Source: Bromus sterilis
Lineage: Eukaryota; Streptophyta; Magnoliopsida; Poales; Poaceae
Direction: 5' to 3'
NCBI GenBank assembly: GCA_950022295.1
Contig: OX465599.1
Span: 5,270,001-5,334,000, forward strand
DNA length: 64,000 bases
Shown here: one piece after another, positions 34,283 to 44,349 of the stretch
Position numbering within the stretch: position 1 is the first letter of the stretch
Layout of the letters: each line of letters begins with the position of its first letter
Notes under the pieces: generated by a model
What the model was told of the DNA's origin: nothing
What the model saw: the letters and a program-made list of their open reading frames with translations, nothing else
Databases searched by the model: none
Translations under genes and position numbers: made by a program

Positions 34283-35985
34283 ATATTCATTTTTTACATT
34301 TGTTTTTTCAATCGCTTTGATTTCTTTTTCTACAGAAAATGGCCGGGGGAAATAGAAAGACAATTCACAAAAGCTAAGCTGCGTGCTTTACGCTCCATGG
34401 GCAGATATTTGGGCTGGAGGGTTGGGGACTCTCTACCTCGGCCACATTTGAAACAAATAACAGGTGTCCCCAATTTTTTTTAACTTTGCCTCAATTTGTT
34501 TTTGAAACAAATAACAGGTGTCCCAACCACATTGGAAATACCCCTCAAAAAACCACATTGAAATGGGGCAACTAGTTCTAAAGTATTCGTTCCTGGCCTG
34601 GCCCAGCGAGTACTTTCCTGGGCTCACAACGCGCCACGTGTCGCATCCACACCATTCCCTCGAAATTTCATTTTTAAAATATTTATGTACGTATGTATTT
34701 TTAGTGTTTAAAATTGTTTTTTTCGGCTTTCTTGGTTTTCGCACGTTTTTCTATACGTTTTGGTGAAAAATAATTTTTTTTTTGAAAAAAGAGAGGCATG
34801 ACCTTGCCTCTAGGAGGCACGAATCTGCTTCCGCGGGAGGCACGCCGACGAACAGATTAATAGGCTCGATTCAAAACGCTCCATCATCGATTGAACGAGC
34901 ACCTCCTCTTTTCCTACACGAAATTTGTCGCCAAGATGGGGCCCTAAAATTTGGAGCCCCTGTGCGAGCGCACAGCTCGCACATGCGTGTCGACGGCCCT
35001 GGTTGAGATAGACATCATAAGTGATTCTTACTGAAATTTTACTTTATAAGATATATAGATTACTACTATTCCCTAATTCATATTGTTTGTCCGTGTAGTA
35101 TGTACTTTTTGAATAATTCATCCTATGTATACTTACTTATTCTAGTACAGTGGAAAAAGATACAATATGTGGATGAGTTGATACAATATGAGAGGCGCTC
35201 TTGATAAAATTTCAAGAGTAATACTGGTGCTTCGATCCCAAATGATAGTATACTTATTTCAACAGGTGCACATGCACAATTTGCTAGTGTTGATGATCAT
35301 CCTGTTTTGCCCTTTTATCCATAATTTTTTTTACTTTAACAAATGGTGTAATGTCTACTATGATGACTTTTAAGCATGCTAGAAAAGTCAATTTTTATCC
35401 TAATACTTCTATTGTTTATAATTTTATCTACAATAATCGGCGGCGACCTCTTCTCTAAAACGCTTGACCGACCCCTTACTGCTTTTGAGAATCCTGATGG
35501 TTTCCTTCCGCCTTCCCCACCGCATGCCTCCCCCTTGCCGACCGCCATTCAATCGACGATGATGGCGAAAGGGACTCTCATCGGCGAGCCTTCTGTGGCG
35601 CTTCTCCCTCCCGTCGCTGCTCTCTCCGCTCGGCGCCGACGGGAAAAATGACGAGATTGCCTCGCCGCATACGCCTCCGCTTCATCGCTGAAATGGGGGT
35701 AGTGCGATTTGCCGATTAGGGTGCGGAATTAATTTCAGGGTGAGCGTGGTTCGAAATTTGCACCAGAATCGCGATGCGTGTCAGCGCGCACGTCTGTGCG
35801 CGCACTTCGCATTGTATCTTTTCCCAACTAAATAGTAATACTGTAAAAACATAAAAATAAGAATCATACTCTTTTGTTCGAGTAGGACTCGGGGTCCTCC
35901 ACGTGACCCTAGGAATCAAAGCTTCTTCTACATGGTTGCGATTGAGTCCTCCTAAACACCTGACGTAAATCGATCTCCGCATCCA
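34283..35985. other. No gene supported; body of the tRNA-headed repeat at the start
   Basis: 34283-34450 is the body of the tRNA-headed repeat. A duplicate of ACAAATAACAGGTGTCCC occurs near 34455 and 34507. A GC-rich frame at 35376-35651 has no recognisable motif. Confidence 0.35.
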
Positions 35986-36002
35986 TTGTTCTACTCTGTT
36001 CG

Positions 36003-36464
36003 ATGGACACCGTCGTCGCATCGCCGTCGGCCGCCGATCCCCAATGGGCCTTTCTCCCGACGGACCTCCTCTTCCAAATCTCCGATCAACTGCACGACGC
36101 CCGCGACTTGGTCCGCTTCAACGCCATCTGCCGGCCGTGGCGCGACGCTGCTCAGGCGGCGGCGGGCTGCCGCCACAAGTTCCAGCCGTGGCTCGTCTCA
36201 AAGCACCCCGGCCGGGGCATACTCATCCACAACCCAGTGTTCTACTCCGGGAGCGTCTCTCCCCATGCGGCATCGAGCACTCACCGCATCTACGACGGCA
36301 ACATTCTCCAGCGAGCGTCCGGCTTGGACCTACCAACCTGGGTGGCCGGCCCGGACGGTTCAGCCTGCCGGCGCTTCGTCAAATGCTGGGGCTACTCTTG
36401 GGTCTTACTGGGGCGCAGTGAAAAAAAAAGTAATGGGAATGTTAAATGTTGGGCTTTCCTTTGA
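36003..36464 (+). pseudogene. F-box protein gene, truncated after the F-box
   Basis: F-box proteins select substrates for SCF ubiquitin ligases. The ATG at 36003 opens 153 codons. Residues about 14-50 (WAFLPTDLLFQISDQLHDARDLVRFNAICRPWRDAA) are a good F-box, with the LP start and CRPWR end typical of grass F-box/DUF295-like proteins. The next part (FQPWLVSKHPGRGILIHNP) resembles the beginning of the usual C-terminal domain. After about residue 125 the sequence loses character, runs through an A-rich stretch (36420-36429) and stops. Family members usually have 350-400 residues, so this is a truncated copy. No later in-frame continuation was found. Confidence 0.6.
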
Positions 36465-37640
36465 CCTAACCACAGTTTATTAGTATTATTTATCTCAAAA
36501 ATAATATCCTCAAAAAAAAACTATCTCAAATTTTTTTGTCTCAAAAATAAATATCAAAATTAACCCATAAAAAAAATATTAGTATTATCTTTTTTGCACT
36601 AATATAATGAATGAAAATGGGTGCAACTCAAATTGTTAGAAAGTCCGCACCACCCCTCTCCGTTATTTTAATTTTTGAAATGGTAACTTTTAAATAAACT
36701 TTTGATGGATTTCTCCCCTGCAGAAAATGAGATTGAAAATAAATGTGTTGGGATGTTACATGGGCTTGTCCCTTGTCGTTTTAACCTGGGTATATGTTTT
36801 TTTGCGAAATAACCTGGGTATATTAAAGGGACACAAGCCGTGGACAACATTGTTCCCAACCTACTGTAAGAATCATCTTTGTTATGAGGAATGTCACCTA
36901 ACCTAATCCCGATTTTGGAGACCACCGCCCTTAGGGAACTCACGCGGTTCCGACATGCCTAGGGGACAAAGGGGAATCCGTTCAAATAGCATAGTAGGTC
37001 AACTCGTCGGGTATTGTTAATCGGTGTGTACAGATCTCAGTTGACTAAGACTTAACGAAGTCTCAGTCAAGTAGTAGAACATGTAAAAGAAAAAAAAACT
37101 GATTTTCTTTGCACGAATCTCCACACATAATCTCACGAATATAACATTGACTGAGACTTAGTTAAGTATTACTCGATTGAGATTTAGCAATCCCCATTAT
37201 TAAATATCATATCAATGTCACATTGTTTTTCTATATGATCATCATGGACAATCGCTTTTTTTTATTAAAAAAAATACTCAACCCGTCAACCGCTAGTATA
37301 TAACCTCGTGCAAATAGTATTATTGTAAACCACGTCTCAGTATCAACACACCCATTCTCTTGAAATCAACGGTTGTCGCATGTGTGATAGAAGACAATTC
37401 AAAGCAAGAATTTTTTTCTCTCAAAGGGATTATCACGGACAGAAATGGAAGAGGCTCCCCTCAAAAGAGAAGAAGGGAGAAGAAGCTAGATAATACTTGC
37501 TGGACGTGATACATATATTACGTACCTTCGACATGCACATTGACACTTATTCTATAAATAAAAACTAGCTCAACATATTGGCTACATAGGTGCTCGACAT
37601 AGTCGCCGGCCGTGCGCTCGTCCGACCGCCACCGGAGGAG
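36465..37640. other. AT-rich region, no gene seen
   Basis: It contains a MITE (37023-37195) and low-complexity A runs. No gene is supported. Confidence 0.45.
37023..37195 (-). mobile_element. MITE of the CTCAGTCGACTGAG family, copy 1
   Basis: Inverted ends of the type CTCAGTTGACTAAGACTTAA...TTAGTTAAG...GATTTAGCAATCCC. A second copy in the opposite orientation is at 60747-60930. There is no coding content. The superfamily is not clear. Confidence 0.65.
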
Positions 37641-37651
37641 GCGACCGGCCG

Positions 37652-37768
37652 TTAAGCCGGCTGGTTCTTCCACACGAGGAAGAAGAGCGCGAGCAGGCCT
37701 GCGATGAAGGTTAGGAAGATGACAATGATGCACGTCTGGTGTCCCGTTCCAGTGTACTCATATGCCAT
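37652..37768 (-). CDS. 38-residue single-pass membrane micropeptide
   Basis: The minus-strand ATG at 37768 opens 38 codons ending in TAA at 37652. The peptide has a short polar N-terminus (MAYEYTGTGHQT), one hydrophobic segment of about 20 residues (CIIVIFLTFIAGLLALFFLV), and a short basic/polar end (WKNQPA). That is the layout of a small membrane protein. Third codon positions are mostly G or C, unlike the AT-rich flanks. A TATA box (TATAAATA) lies 64-71 bases before the ATG with a plausible short leader. I do not recognise the family; the absence of charged residues in the hydrophobic segment and the proper promoter spacing are the main support. It could also be the remains of a larger gene. 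Confidence 0.6.
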   Translation of the reverse strand: MAYEYTGTGHQTCIIVIFLTFIAGLLALFFLVWKNQPA

Positions 37769-37831
37769 TGTCGCGCACTGGATCGACGCTATAGCCGTGA
37801 TGTGCATGCAGGTAGAGGAGTCAGGAGCATG

Positions 37832-37839
37832 TATTTATA
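37832..37839 (-). promoter_or_regulatory. TATA box of the micropeptide gene
   Basis: On the minus strand CTATAAATAC; the start codon follows about 65 bases later, leaving a leader of about 35 bases. Confidence 0.55.
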
Positions 37840-38436
37840 GACGGGTATGTCGCGTATATACGAAATTAACCATCCGTTAACTGATTTTAATGTAGAAATA
37901 GTTTACGATATCCTCTCATAGTGTAGGCCGGATACGCAATCACCTTGGAATTAGTACTATGTAAAGTGCATATCATGTCGAATCTGGCCGGAAGATAGCA
38001 ACCTTCATGTTAATTCTGTTGTTGACTGCTTATATTAATACTATACAAGTTAATGTAGCAATACAACTCAAAATAAAAAGTTAATGTAGAATCACACTTT
38101 TAACTGCATGACGAATCTTACAATTTTTTTTAGAGCATCATGTTTTGAAGTCATGTTCATCACGAGCGTGTCAACGGCCTACCGCACCCACCGATGTGCA
38201 TCCTTCGTTGGATTCTTCGCCGATACGGCGATACCTCACAAGTCTTCGACTTCATTGATTTCTTTCAGAGATACTTAATCGTGATTCAGTGGATCAAACC
38301 CTCCTAATCCATTTTCCCTCCCCCTACTTCTCTATATCTTCCTCCGTGAGTGAGCCTAGTACCTAGTTTGAATGCCGGAGTCCTATCTCCATGGTATTTT
38401 GTTCGCATGCTATATATAGTTGATGATTAACTACTC
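37840..38436. other. Upstream region, no gene seen
   Basis: It lies between the micropeptide promoter and the relic at 38443. A TATATATAG element near 38410 precedes the relic ATG by about 30 bases. Confidence 0.35.
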
Positions 38437-38442
38437 ATGGCG

Positions 38443-38880
38443 ATGGCCTCCACGCCATGGGCGCCATCACCTCGATCCTTGCCGCCGATGCCCGATGGCA
38501 CGACGTCGACTTACCGATCAGCACGCCCTTCTCCTTCGGTCGTGACACGGCTCAACGATGAGGGAGAACTGGACCTCAAAACACAAGGCTCTGAAATCAA
38601 GTGTAGGCTTCGCCGAGAAGATACACACATACAAACAACAAGAAGAGCACACAAGGTTTTGTTGGTACGCACATACAGTAACAAGTCTTGCCCCAAGCCT
38701 TGGATTGGCCTCATGAAAGACAGTCTATCGATGCAATGAATTCATCTGAGTTAGCTAATTTGCTACCGATCAGCAACAAATTGTGTGGGTTTTGCTACAA
38801 AGGATTGAACAAGTTTTGACTTGCTAGCACTCATACTCCATTGATCTGGCATCGCCGTACAAAAACCATCTTGCTCTGCG
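38443..38880 (+). pseudogene. Probable relic of the small-protein family (subtype A)
   Basis: The 3' part, about 38730-38880, clearly matches the sequence downstream of the intact gene at 58394: GAGTTAGCTAATT, GCTAC/TTACTAAT, CAAATTGTG.GG, CACAAAGGA, ACTCCATTGATCTG and CTTGCTCTG in order. The 5' part begins ATGGCCTCC and has GCCGCCGATG at almost the same distance from the ATG as the intact genes (one base less, which shifts the frame). Between these points the conserved core is not readable. I infer a decayed copy. The open frame across it (38437-38739) does not encode the family protein. Confidence 0.4.
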
Positions 38881-39009
38881 ATTTTCACGTGTTTGATGCA
38901 TGCACACACTAATGAATAGGTTGTGATTCTTGAAGTCACCAACCTGTGTAGAGGCTGTTTGAAAAAGACCCGATGAGTCAAAAGGTGGTACATGCGGACG
39001 AAGAGCAAT

Positions 39010-39385
39010 TGATCGCGAGCTCATATGAGCTCGGGTGAACAGTAAAATCGAAAAAAATTCAATTTTTTTTTAAAAAAAATCTGAATTTTTTTGTGGTGAA
39101 CATTTGACAAAATTTTAATATGTTTGCAAAATTTCATCACAAAATAACATCCGTGGAATACACAGCAAAAAAAACAAAATCGATGCTCCAAAAATGTTAT
39201 TTTTTACAGCATTTTGGAGTTCCGTTTTTGTTTTTTTGCTGCGTATTACACGAATGTCATTTCGTGATGAAATTTTGCAAGCATATCAAACATTTGACAA
39301 ATGTTCGTCACAATTTTTTTTTTAATTTTCTTCGTATTTTTTTTGAATTTACTGTTTATACCGAGCTCATATGAGCTCGGGATCA
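39010..39385. mobile_element. Long foldback MITE with GAGCTCATATGAGCTC ends
   Basis: The left end TGATCGCGAGCTCATATG and the inverted right end TGATCCCGAGCTCATATG match. Complementarity continues through most of the element (ACAGTAAA, ATTTGACAAA, TTTGCAAAATTTCATCAC, TGCTCCAAAATG against their inverses). The whole 376 bases could form one long imperfect hairpin. It is non-coding. Confidence 0.8.
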
Positions 39386-39844
39386 CTTGAGCACTTTCCG
39401 GCACATGCATGTTACCTGAGCTAGCGTGGACGTTTGTTATTCTGTTGTATTCAATCATGAATCATGTATGGAGATGGATCAATGTACCAAAAGACAGACG
39501 TTGGTGTACCTAACAAAGATCACTACACATACGGGGCTTGCAATAACTAATAATTGTTCTGCTTTGCTGCATCACGTAAACAACTGACATATATATATAT
39601 AGCTCCTAGAACGACAAAGCGCCAGGAGAATTATTTATTTTTCGATTGGACGTACGGCGACGTTTGTAGCATACATGCATACACGCCAAATTAAACAAGC
39701 GAGAACTTAATTCCTCGTGCGTGCAATGCGTGTGCCAGTGCCCAGTGTAATTCAAGCGCCGCCCAATTAATTACTCCTTGTATTTATAAGTTAATATGAC
39801 ACGTTCTTCTCGTGCCCGGAAACGAAACGGCGCAAAAGTAGCTA
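39386..39844. other. No gene seen
   Basis: Non-coding sequence between the foldback element and the distal promoter of the first small-protein gene. Confidence 0.35.
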
Positions 39845-40040
39845 GTAGGCTCCACGTACGTGTCCACGTGCATATGATTGGCGAAGAGGAGTACCCGGTT
39901 GAGCAAAATGCGTGTCACGATCGAAAAGGACATAAGAGGGGGCGTACGTGGCAGCACTGAAGCGGCGAGGGTTGCTTTGGCGGTGGGGCAACCCAACGAA
40001 GCCGACTGAAATCGAAGGCAACCCAACGACTAACCGCATA
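39845..40040 (+). promoter_or_regulatory. Distal promoter of small-protein gene A1, cut off by a Helitron
   Basis: The sequence GTCCACGTGCATATGATTGG, AAAAGGACATAAGAG, GGCGTACGTGGCA and GCCGACTGAAA corresponds in order to the upstream blocks of the genes at 45989 and 61421 (for example CCACGTGCGTACGATTGATG and GAGAGCGACTGAAAATG). Removing the Helitron brings it to within about 340-540 bases of the A1 start codon, the distance seen in the other members. Confidence 0.6.
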
Positions 40041-41436
40041 GTAGAATGCCCGTGCGTTGCAACGGACTTTTTAACTTTTCAATTTATTATATACTAAAAA
40101 AAAATACGGATCAAAAGAAATAAATAATCTAGAAAATCCCACGTTAATCAGAAATATCTGGCCATCAGTTTAACTCATGATAAAACATCAACCATTGGAT
40201 TTCAATAATAACCCTTTAGCATTTAAGTTGGCAAAAATAACCCACCTATGTCATTACAAGCAAAACGATTCATCTCTTTTACGACCCTCTTCTGTCAAAC
40301 GGTTTTAAAAGCGGCGATTTAAATTATGTCCAGTCGACGCGTAGCGCTCTCCTTTTTTATTTTTGATATATAAAAGTGAACTTATAAACATATAATAAAA
40401 TAAGATCATACACAATATATATTGATTGGTCAGTTGCTAGATGCAAGAAGATTACTGTTTTTTTACTTGATTGAGTCGCATCTCCATTTTAATAAACTAT
40501 AGGCTCACTTGTAAATAAATTGTTGATAATTATTCATAAGAAATGATTTCTTAGGGTAATGTGATATTTTCACAATCACACAAAAGTATGTGGAATTTCT
40601 CTCAAAATAAGATAGGTTCTTTCCCAAAAGCAGACAACCTCACTTTCTCACGGCACAACAAAGTGTTGGCACTCGGATTGCGTTTCCCCGACCATTCACT
40701 TTCTCGTCTCATGACACAACACAATGCTCACACTCAAATCTCATTCTCCCAACCATCTATCATCGGCACGACAGTGTCGCCACAATCTTCTGTCCTTGCC
40801 ATGATTTCACCTCCCATCGATGCAACGACAGTCAGCCCGCACTTCCTCTCATTACCGCCTCACAAACTCTTCACGGCGTCACTCGTCCCCTCATCATTCC
40901 TCTAAGGAGTCTCCCGCACATCTGGCACGAAGGTCAGTTGGATCCGGCCAAAGGTGCATAAGGGCTCCCTGTTATCCATTCGTGTCCGTCCGGATTTGAG
41001 AGGTGAGCTAGCGGTGTGGCATGAAAAGTACGACGGCCATAACCAAAATTCGAGCTTCTCCACCGTACCACCGACATATATTCTGACCACAAAATGAAGG
41101 AAGTTCAGAACGGAGTGATCCCATGTCGAGGCCGCTACCGATGTACTCAGCCAGAAATACATCTGTGCGTTGCAATGGAAGATAAATAATAATTCTTGCA
41201 ACTAACCTGACAAAAAATAGTATAGTTTATAGCATATGACCTCACTCTAGTATTTGTTGTATACCATTAGTAATATAATGGGTTTCACCCCATCTGTAGT
41301 GCATGCCCTTATTCCATTATTTGACAATCATCACAAAGAAAAAGAGAAGACGTCACTAACTTTTCAATCGGTTTTGTTCGCATTATGCCTAAGTAAAGCT
41401 TCCAGTACATAAACATACATAAACCGCAGCACATCA

Positions 41437-41547
41437 TCAGAGCTGCAACCGTGGGGTGTTGTAGTCGCGTAAGTTGGGATCAGTGCCGGCATCGAGGAGC
41501 TTGCGTACCTCATGGGCTAGGTGCATGAGGTGGAAACTCGCGATGAC
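41437..41547 (-). pseudogene. Ankyrin-repeat fragment inside the Helitron
   Basis: The minus-strand frame reads ...HLMHLAHEVRKLLDAGTDPNLRDYNTP... and ends in a stop. EVRKLLDAGxDPNxRDYxxxTP is the outline of an ankyrin repeat. The frame is closed upstream by a stop at 41548-41550. It is a single repeat without a surrounding domain and is probably captured host DNA. Confidence 0.45.
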
Positions 41548-41633
41548 TTAGCACCCCCAACGCTGCCGTTTTCACCGGTAAGAAAGTGTTTCCCTGATAA
41601 GAGGAGCTTCACAATCAATGAATAGCACAAAAC

Positions 41634-42158
41634 CTAAAATTCAAAAGCAAGCATATAATTAATATATTGAACCTTGTCATCTCCTTGTTTGAAATCAGAA
41701 GCTCCAGGGTCATCTTTGGTTCGAGCAGCAAATACAAACCCAATGGCTGCTGGGCATGTTTTGAAGACCTGTTGACCACCTCTACTTGTAGAAACACTAA
41801 ATTTGAGTTGCAAGAAATCTAAGTAAATGTGACGAGAGTCAATTTTTTCTTGTATTTCTTCAGAAGCTAAATTAAACAGATACATAGCTGAGATTGATTT
41901 TATTTTGACACTATTTTTGCACCTATCTGATATTTTTTTTCTCTCTACTCTTGCCATGAGAAAAAGAAAATCAAATGTTCTTACTGTTGGGTCTACCTCT
42001 AGCTCCACTAAGATGTTAATTCGCTCCCCAACAGTAAATTCAATTTCGCTCACAATAGATAGGTGTGTTTTCTCTAATAAAACGACACGATAATTGAACA
42101 ATTCAATCCGGTGCATCCGGATGAAAAGCACATTTTTCTCTATCGTCTGCACTTCCAT
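41634..42158 (-). CDS. Hypothetical 174-residue ORF inside the Helitron
   Basis: One open frame of 174 codons. The sequence is rich in beta-type hydrophobic alternation (LFIRMHRIELFNYRVVLLE, FTVGERINILVELEVD), has no signal peptide or membrane segment, and I do not recognise a family. Upstream in the same frame a further 16 residues (starting WLEDESS) follow a good acceptor (CTTTTGCAG) but are cut off by a TGA directly before the ATG. This suggests an exon of a captured gene that has acquired a stop. A GGTTC donor-like site lies near the 3' end. Orientation is the same as the Helitron and the ankyrin fragment. Confidence 0.35.
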   Translation of the reverse strand: MEVQTIEKNVLFIRMHRIELFNYRVVLLEKTHLSIVSEIEFTVGERINILVELEVDPTVRTFDFLFLMARVERKKISDRCKNSVKIKSISAMYLFNLASEEIQEKIDSRHIYLDFLQLKFSVSTSRGGQQVFKTCPAAIGFVFAARTKDDPGASDFKQGDDKVQYINYMLAFEF

Positions 42159-43222
42159 TCATCTATTGCGCTGGTCCATTGACTCCACACTGCTTTCATC
42201 TTCCAACCAACTGCAAAAGACAATACATAAGTTATTATGTATGCAAGAAGAATCAAAATACTGAATTGCTTCCACATATTAGATCAAACAAGAAGTGTAA
42301 TATTTTTATATCAGAAGATCTCAATTGAGACGCACATTCTAGAGGTCTAACAATAAACCTAATAGCACAGAAAATACAAGACTAAAAGAAATAATCATAG
42401 TTGAAGGTAGAACGATACCTGATTTCTTCAGGCATCTTGTCGGGCTTCAACCTCTAACTATTAGTTTACAGGAATTCAATTTCTAATTGCACTTAAGACA
42501 AACGAGTTGAGCTTACGTCAAATGTAAGATGCACATGATTCCCAGGCTGTAATACCAATATATTCGGAATACAAGCTTGAACACGTCCAACGCCATGGAC
42601 CTGGGCGGCCAAGCTGCAGCCTGCAGCTGCACTTTTCTTCTTTCCCGTCCCATCTTGTTGACACATTATGGATTTGTTGCCGCTCTACCTGGTGCTCCTC
42701 CCGTCCTCGCCATCGCCCCACTCGCATGCATCAGCCGCCGTATCTGTAATCCTTGCGCGACGCCAGGAGAAGGGCGATCGGCTACTCCACGCTATGGCGG
42801 TGTCTGCGTCCCGGGGCGAGGTGAACGGACCTAGCGTTGGTACAGTGCAGGATCCCTCGCCCCTGTCGCTCGTGCTTTGCCCCGTAGCCGGCTCCGGCGG
42901 CGTGGGCATGTGGATGGATCGAGAAAGGATCGTAGGTGAGGAAAATTGATCCTGACAATATTTTGCGCATGTAATTGACAGGAAAACTACCTTTTAATCG
43001 GGGCCTAAAGAAGAGATGCGGGGTTCAGTAGGAAAGAAATCAATGAGAAACCGGAAGGTTGGGTTTGATTGGAAAGGAATCAATGCCAAAATCGGAGGTG
43101 GGATTCATTAGCAAAGGTGGGATTCGATGGGGGAGGGGGGAGTTGGTGTTCGACGGACGACGTACCAACTCCCCCTTTAGGAGTAGAGATATGTCTTCGT
43201 CTACATAGTACAACCTGGAGTC

Positions 43223-43229
43223 TATATAA
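43223..43229 (+). promoter_or_regulatory. TATA box of small-protein gene A1
   Basis: TATATAA lies 34 bases after the Helitron end and about 150 bases before the ATG. The leader then has CAGCGCACAAGCACAGC, which matches the leader of gene A2 (CAGCGCACAAGCACAAGC). Confidence 0.7.
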
Positions 43230-43380
43230 TGAGCCTGTACATGCCTCACTCAGTCACTCCGACCACCCAGCGCACAAGCACAGCTAACCCTCGCTAGCTC
43301 CGTCGTCAATCCATCGACCTCTTTGTGCGAGACTCCTCTGGACTGGTTGCAAAAGTTAGCTAGCTCGCGAGACGCCAACC

Positions 43381-43608
43381 ATGGCCTTCGCCGTTGCCGC
43401 CACACCCAGCTGCTCCGCCGTTCGCCTCGCCGCGGACGAGGGAGCGCCGCCCAAGACCCTCCACGTCGTGCGCCTGCAGCGCCTCCGCCTCCGCCGCATG
43501 GCGGAGGTCTGCCTCGAGCCCATCGCCGAGGAGGACAACGGCTCTGATGTCGACGGCGACCATCATCAACTGCCTGCTGGATCGCGCACCGCACACAGGC
43601 ACAAGTAA
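43381..43608 (+). CDS. Small-protein family gene A1 (unknown function)
   Basis: 75 residues, single exon, GC-rich. I do not recognise the family. The core (residues about 14-52) reads VRLAADEGAPPKTLHVVRLQ, then RLRLRRMAEVCLEPIAEED. It is shared with the genes at 45989, 58394 and 61421. The middle should form a basic helix (QRLRLRR) followed by an acidic end (AEEDNGSDVDGD). It has no signal peptide or membrane segment, so it is probably cytosolic or nuclear. With A2 it shares EP/DPIAEE followed by SDV, which defines subtype A. The start is set by the common MA- beginning and leader. Its TATA box and leader are intact, but a 3.15-kb Helitron separates them from the distal promoter, so expression may have changed. 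Confidence 0.7.
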   Translation: MAFAVAATPSCSAVRLAADEGAPPKTLHVVRLQRLRLRRMAEVCLEPIAEEDNGSDVDGDHHQLPAGSRTAHRHK

Positions 43609-44349
43609 CAACCCATCGATAGGCCTGGTGTCAAAGTTAGATTCATTAGACACATTGAGTGATTAATTAGTTAGTAGTACTATGGACAATCAAGTACGGG
43701 CTAGTGACTCCATACAAGAGATCTGCTTCCGTCCACCTTTTCCAAAAAAAATGTACTACTACTACTATACTTCCGTCCATTTCATACATGTTTCTGTAAT
43801 TAGTCCACCCATGCAATGAATATATGCAAGTAAGGTTAATTATTTGCTGCTAATCGCCAACAAATTGTGTGAATTGACACAAGGGAGGGATCCCACAAGC
43901 TTCGACTTCTTACCGCACACACACACTTCTTGCTCTGCTCTTTATACTTTTTTTTTGACTAGCATGGGAGTTCCACATGTCATAATGGGGGGTTATCGGT
44001 CGTCCCGTCGAAACCGTTGGCCATTTGCCACGTGGCCTGACGAGTTGGATCGAATGATTAGTTTCGTTGTTAAAATACACTTAATCGAAGATTTAGTGTT
44101 TCCTGCATCATTGTTACCGAATATTCGGTGGTTTTTGCAAACTGCTATTGATTCGGTGGCTTTTCACAAATATTGATTGAAATGTGATGATTTTTAACAA
44201 TTGACTCAAAAAACTGACGGAATACGTCTTTGTAAGTAACCGGACCTATATAGTGGAAATTAGACTAAAACCGATCGATGAGCTTCTGAGTCAAGCATAC
44301 ATACATGCATGAGAATAAGATTGCAGAAGTGTACTGATGCAGGCTTGCC
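43609..44349. other. 3' flank of A1
   Basis: It matches the 3' flank of A2 in blocks (CTTCCGTCCA, TGTAATTAGT, AACAAATTGTG.GAATTG.CACAA). No other gene is seen. The matching of both flanks shows that the duplicated unit is larger than the coding sequence. Confidence 0.5.

Larger units (their letters stand above)
40041..43189 (-). mobile_element. Helitron inserted in the A1 promoter
   Basis: Read on the minus strand, the 5' end is TCTCTACTCCTAAAGG (from 43189), a typical grass Helitron start. The 3' end has GTTGCAACGCACGGGCATTC with a short hairpin (CCGT/ACGG), then CTAC at 40041, where CTRR is usual. The host bases are A at 40040 and T at 43190, the standard AT target. The element is 3149 bases with no Rep/helicase gene, so it is non-autonomous. 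It holds an ankyrin fragment and a 174-codon frame, both on its coding strand. Confidence 0.8.

Noticed and set aside
35376..35651. 91-codon frame with a hydrophobic start
   Set aside because: It has no motif, no promoter and no splice support. It might be a fragment, but nothing can be said.
42544..42970. GC-rich frames at the 5' side of the second Helitron
   Set aside because: They are multiple overlapping frames on both strands without conserved features, inside the mobile element.
43250..43666. Minus-strand and shifted frames over gene A1 (also over B1, A2 and B2)
   Set aside because: Only one frame is conserved among the four family members; the others are shadows of GC-rich coding sequence.
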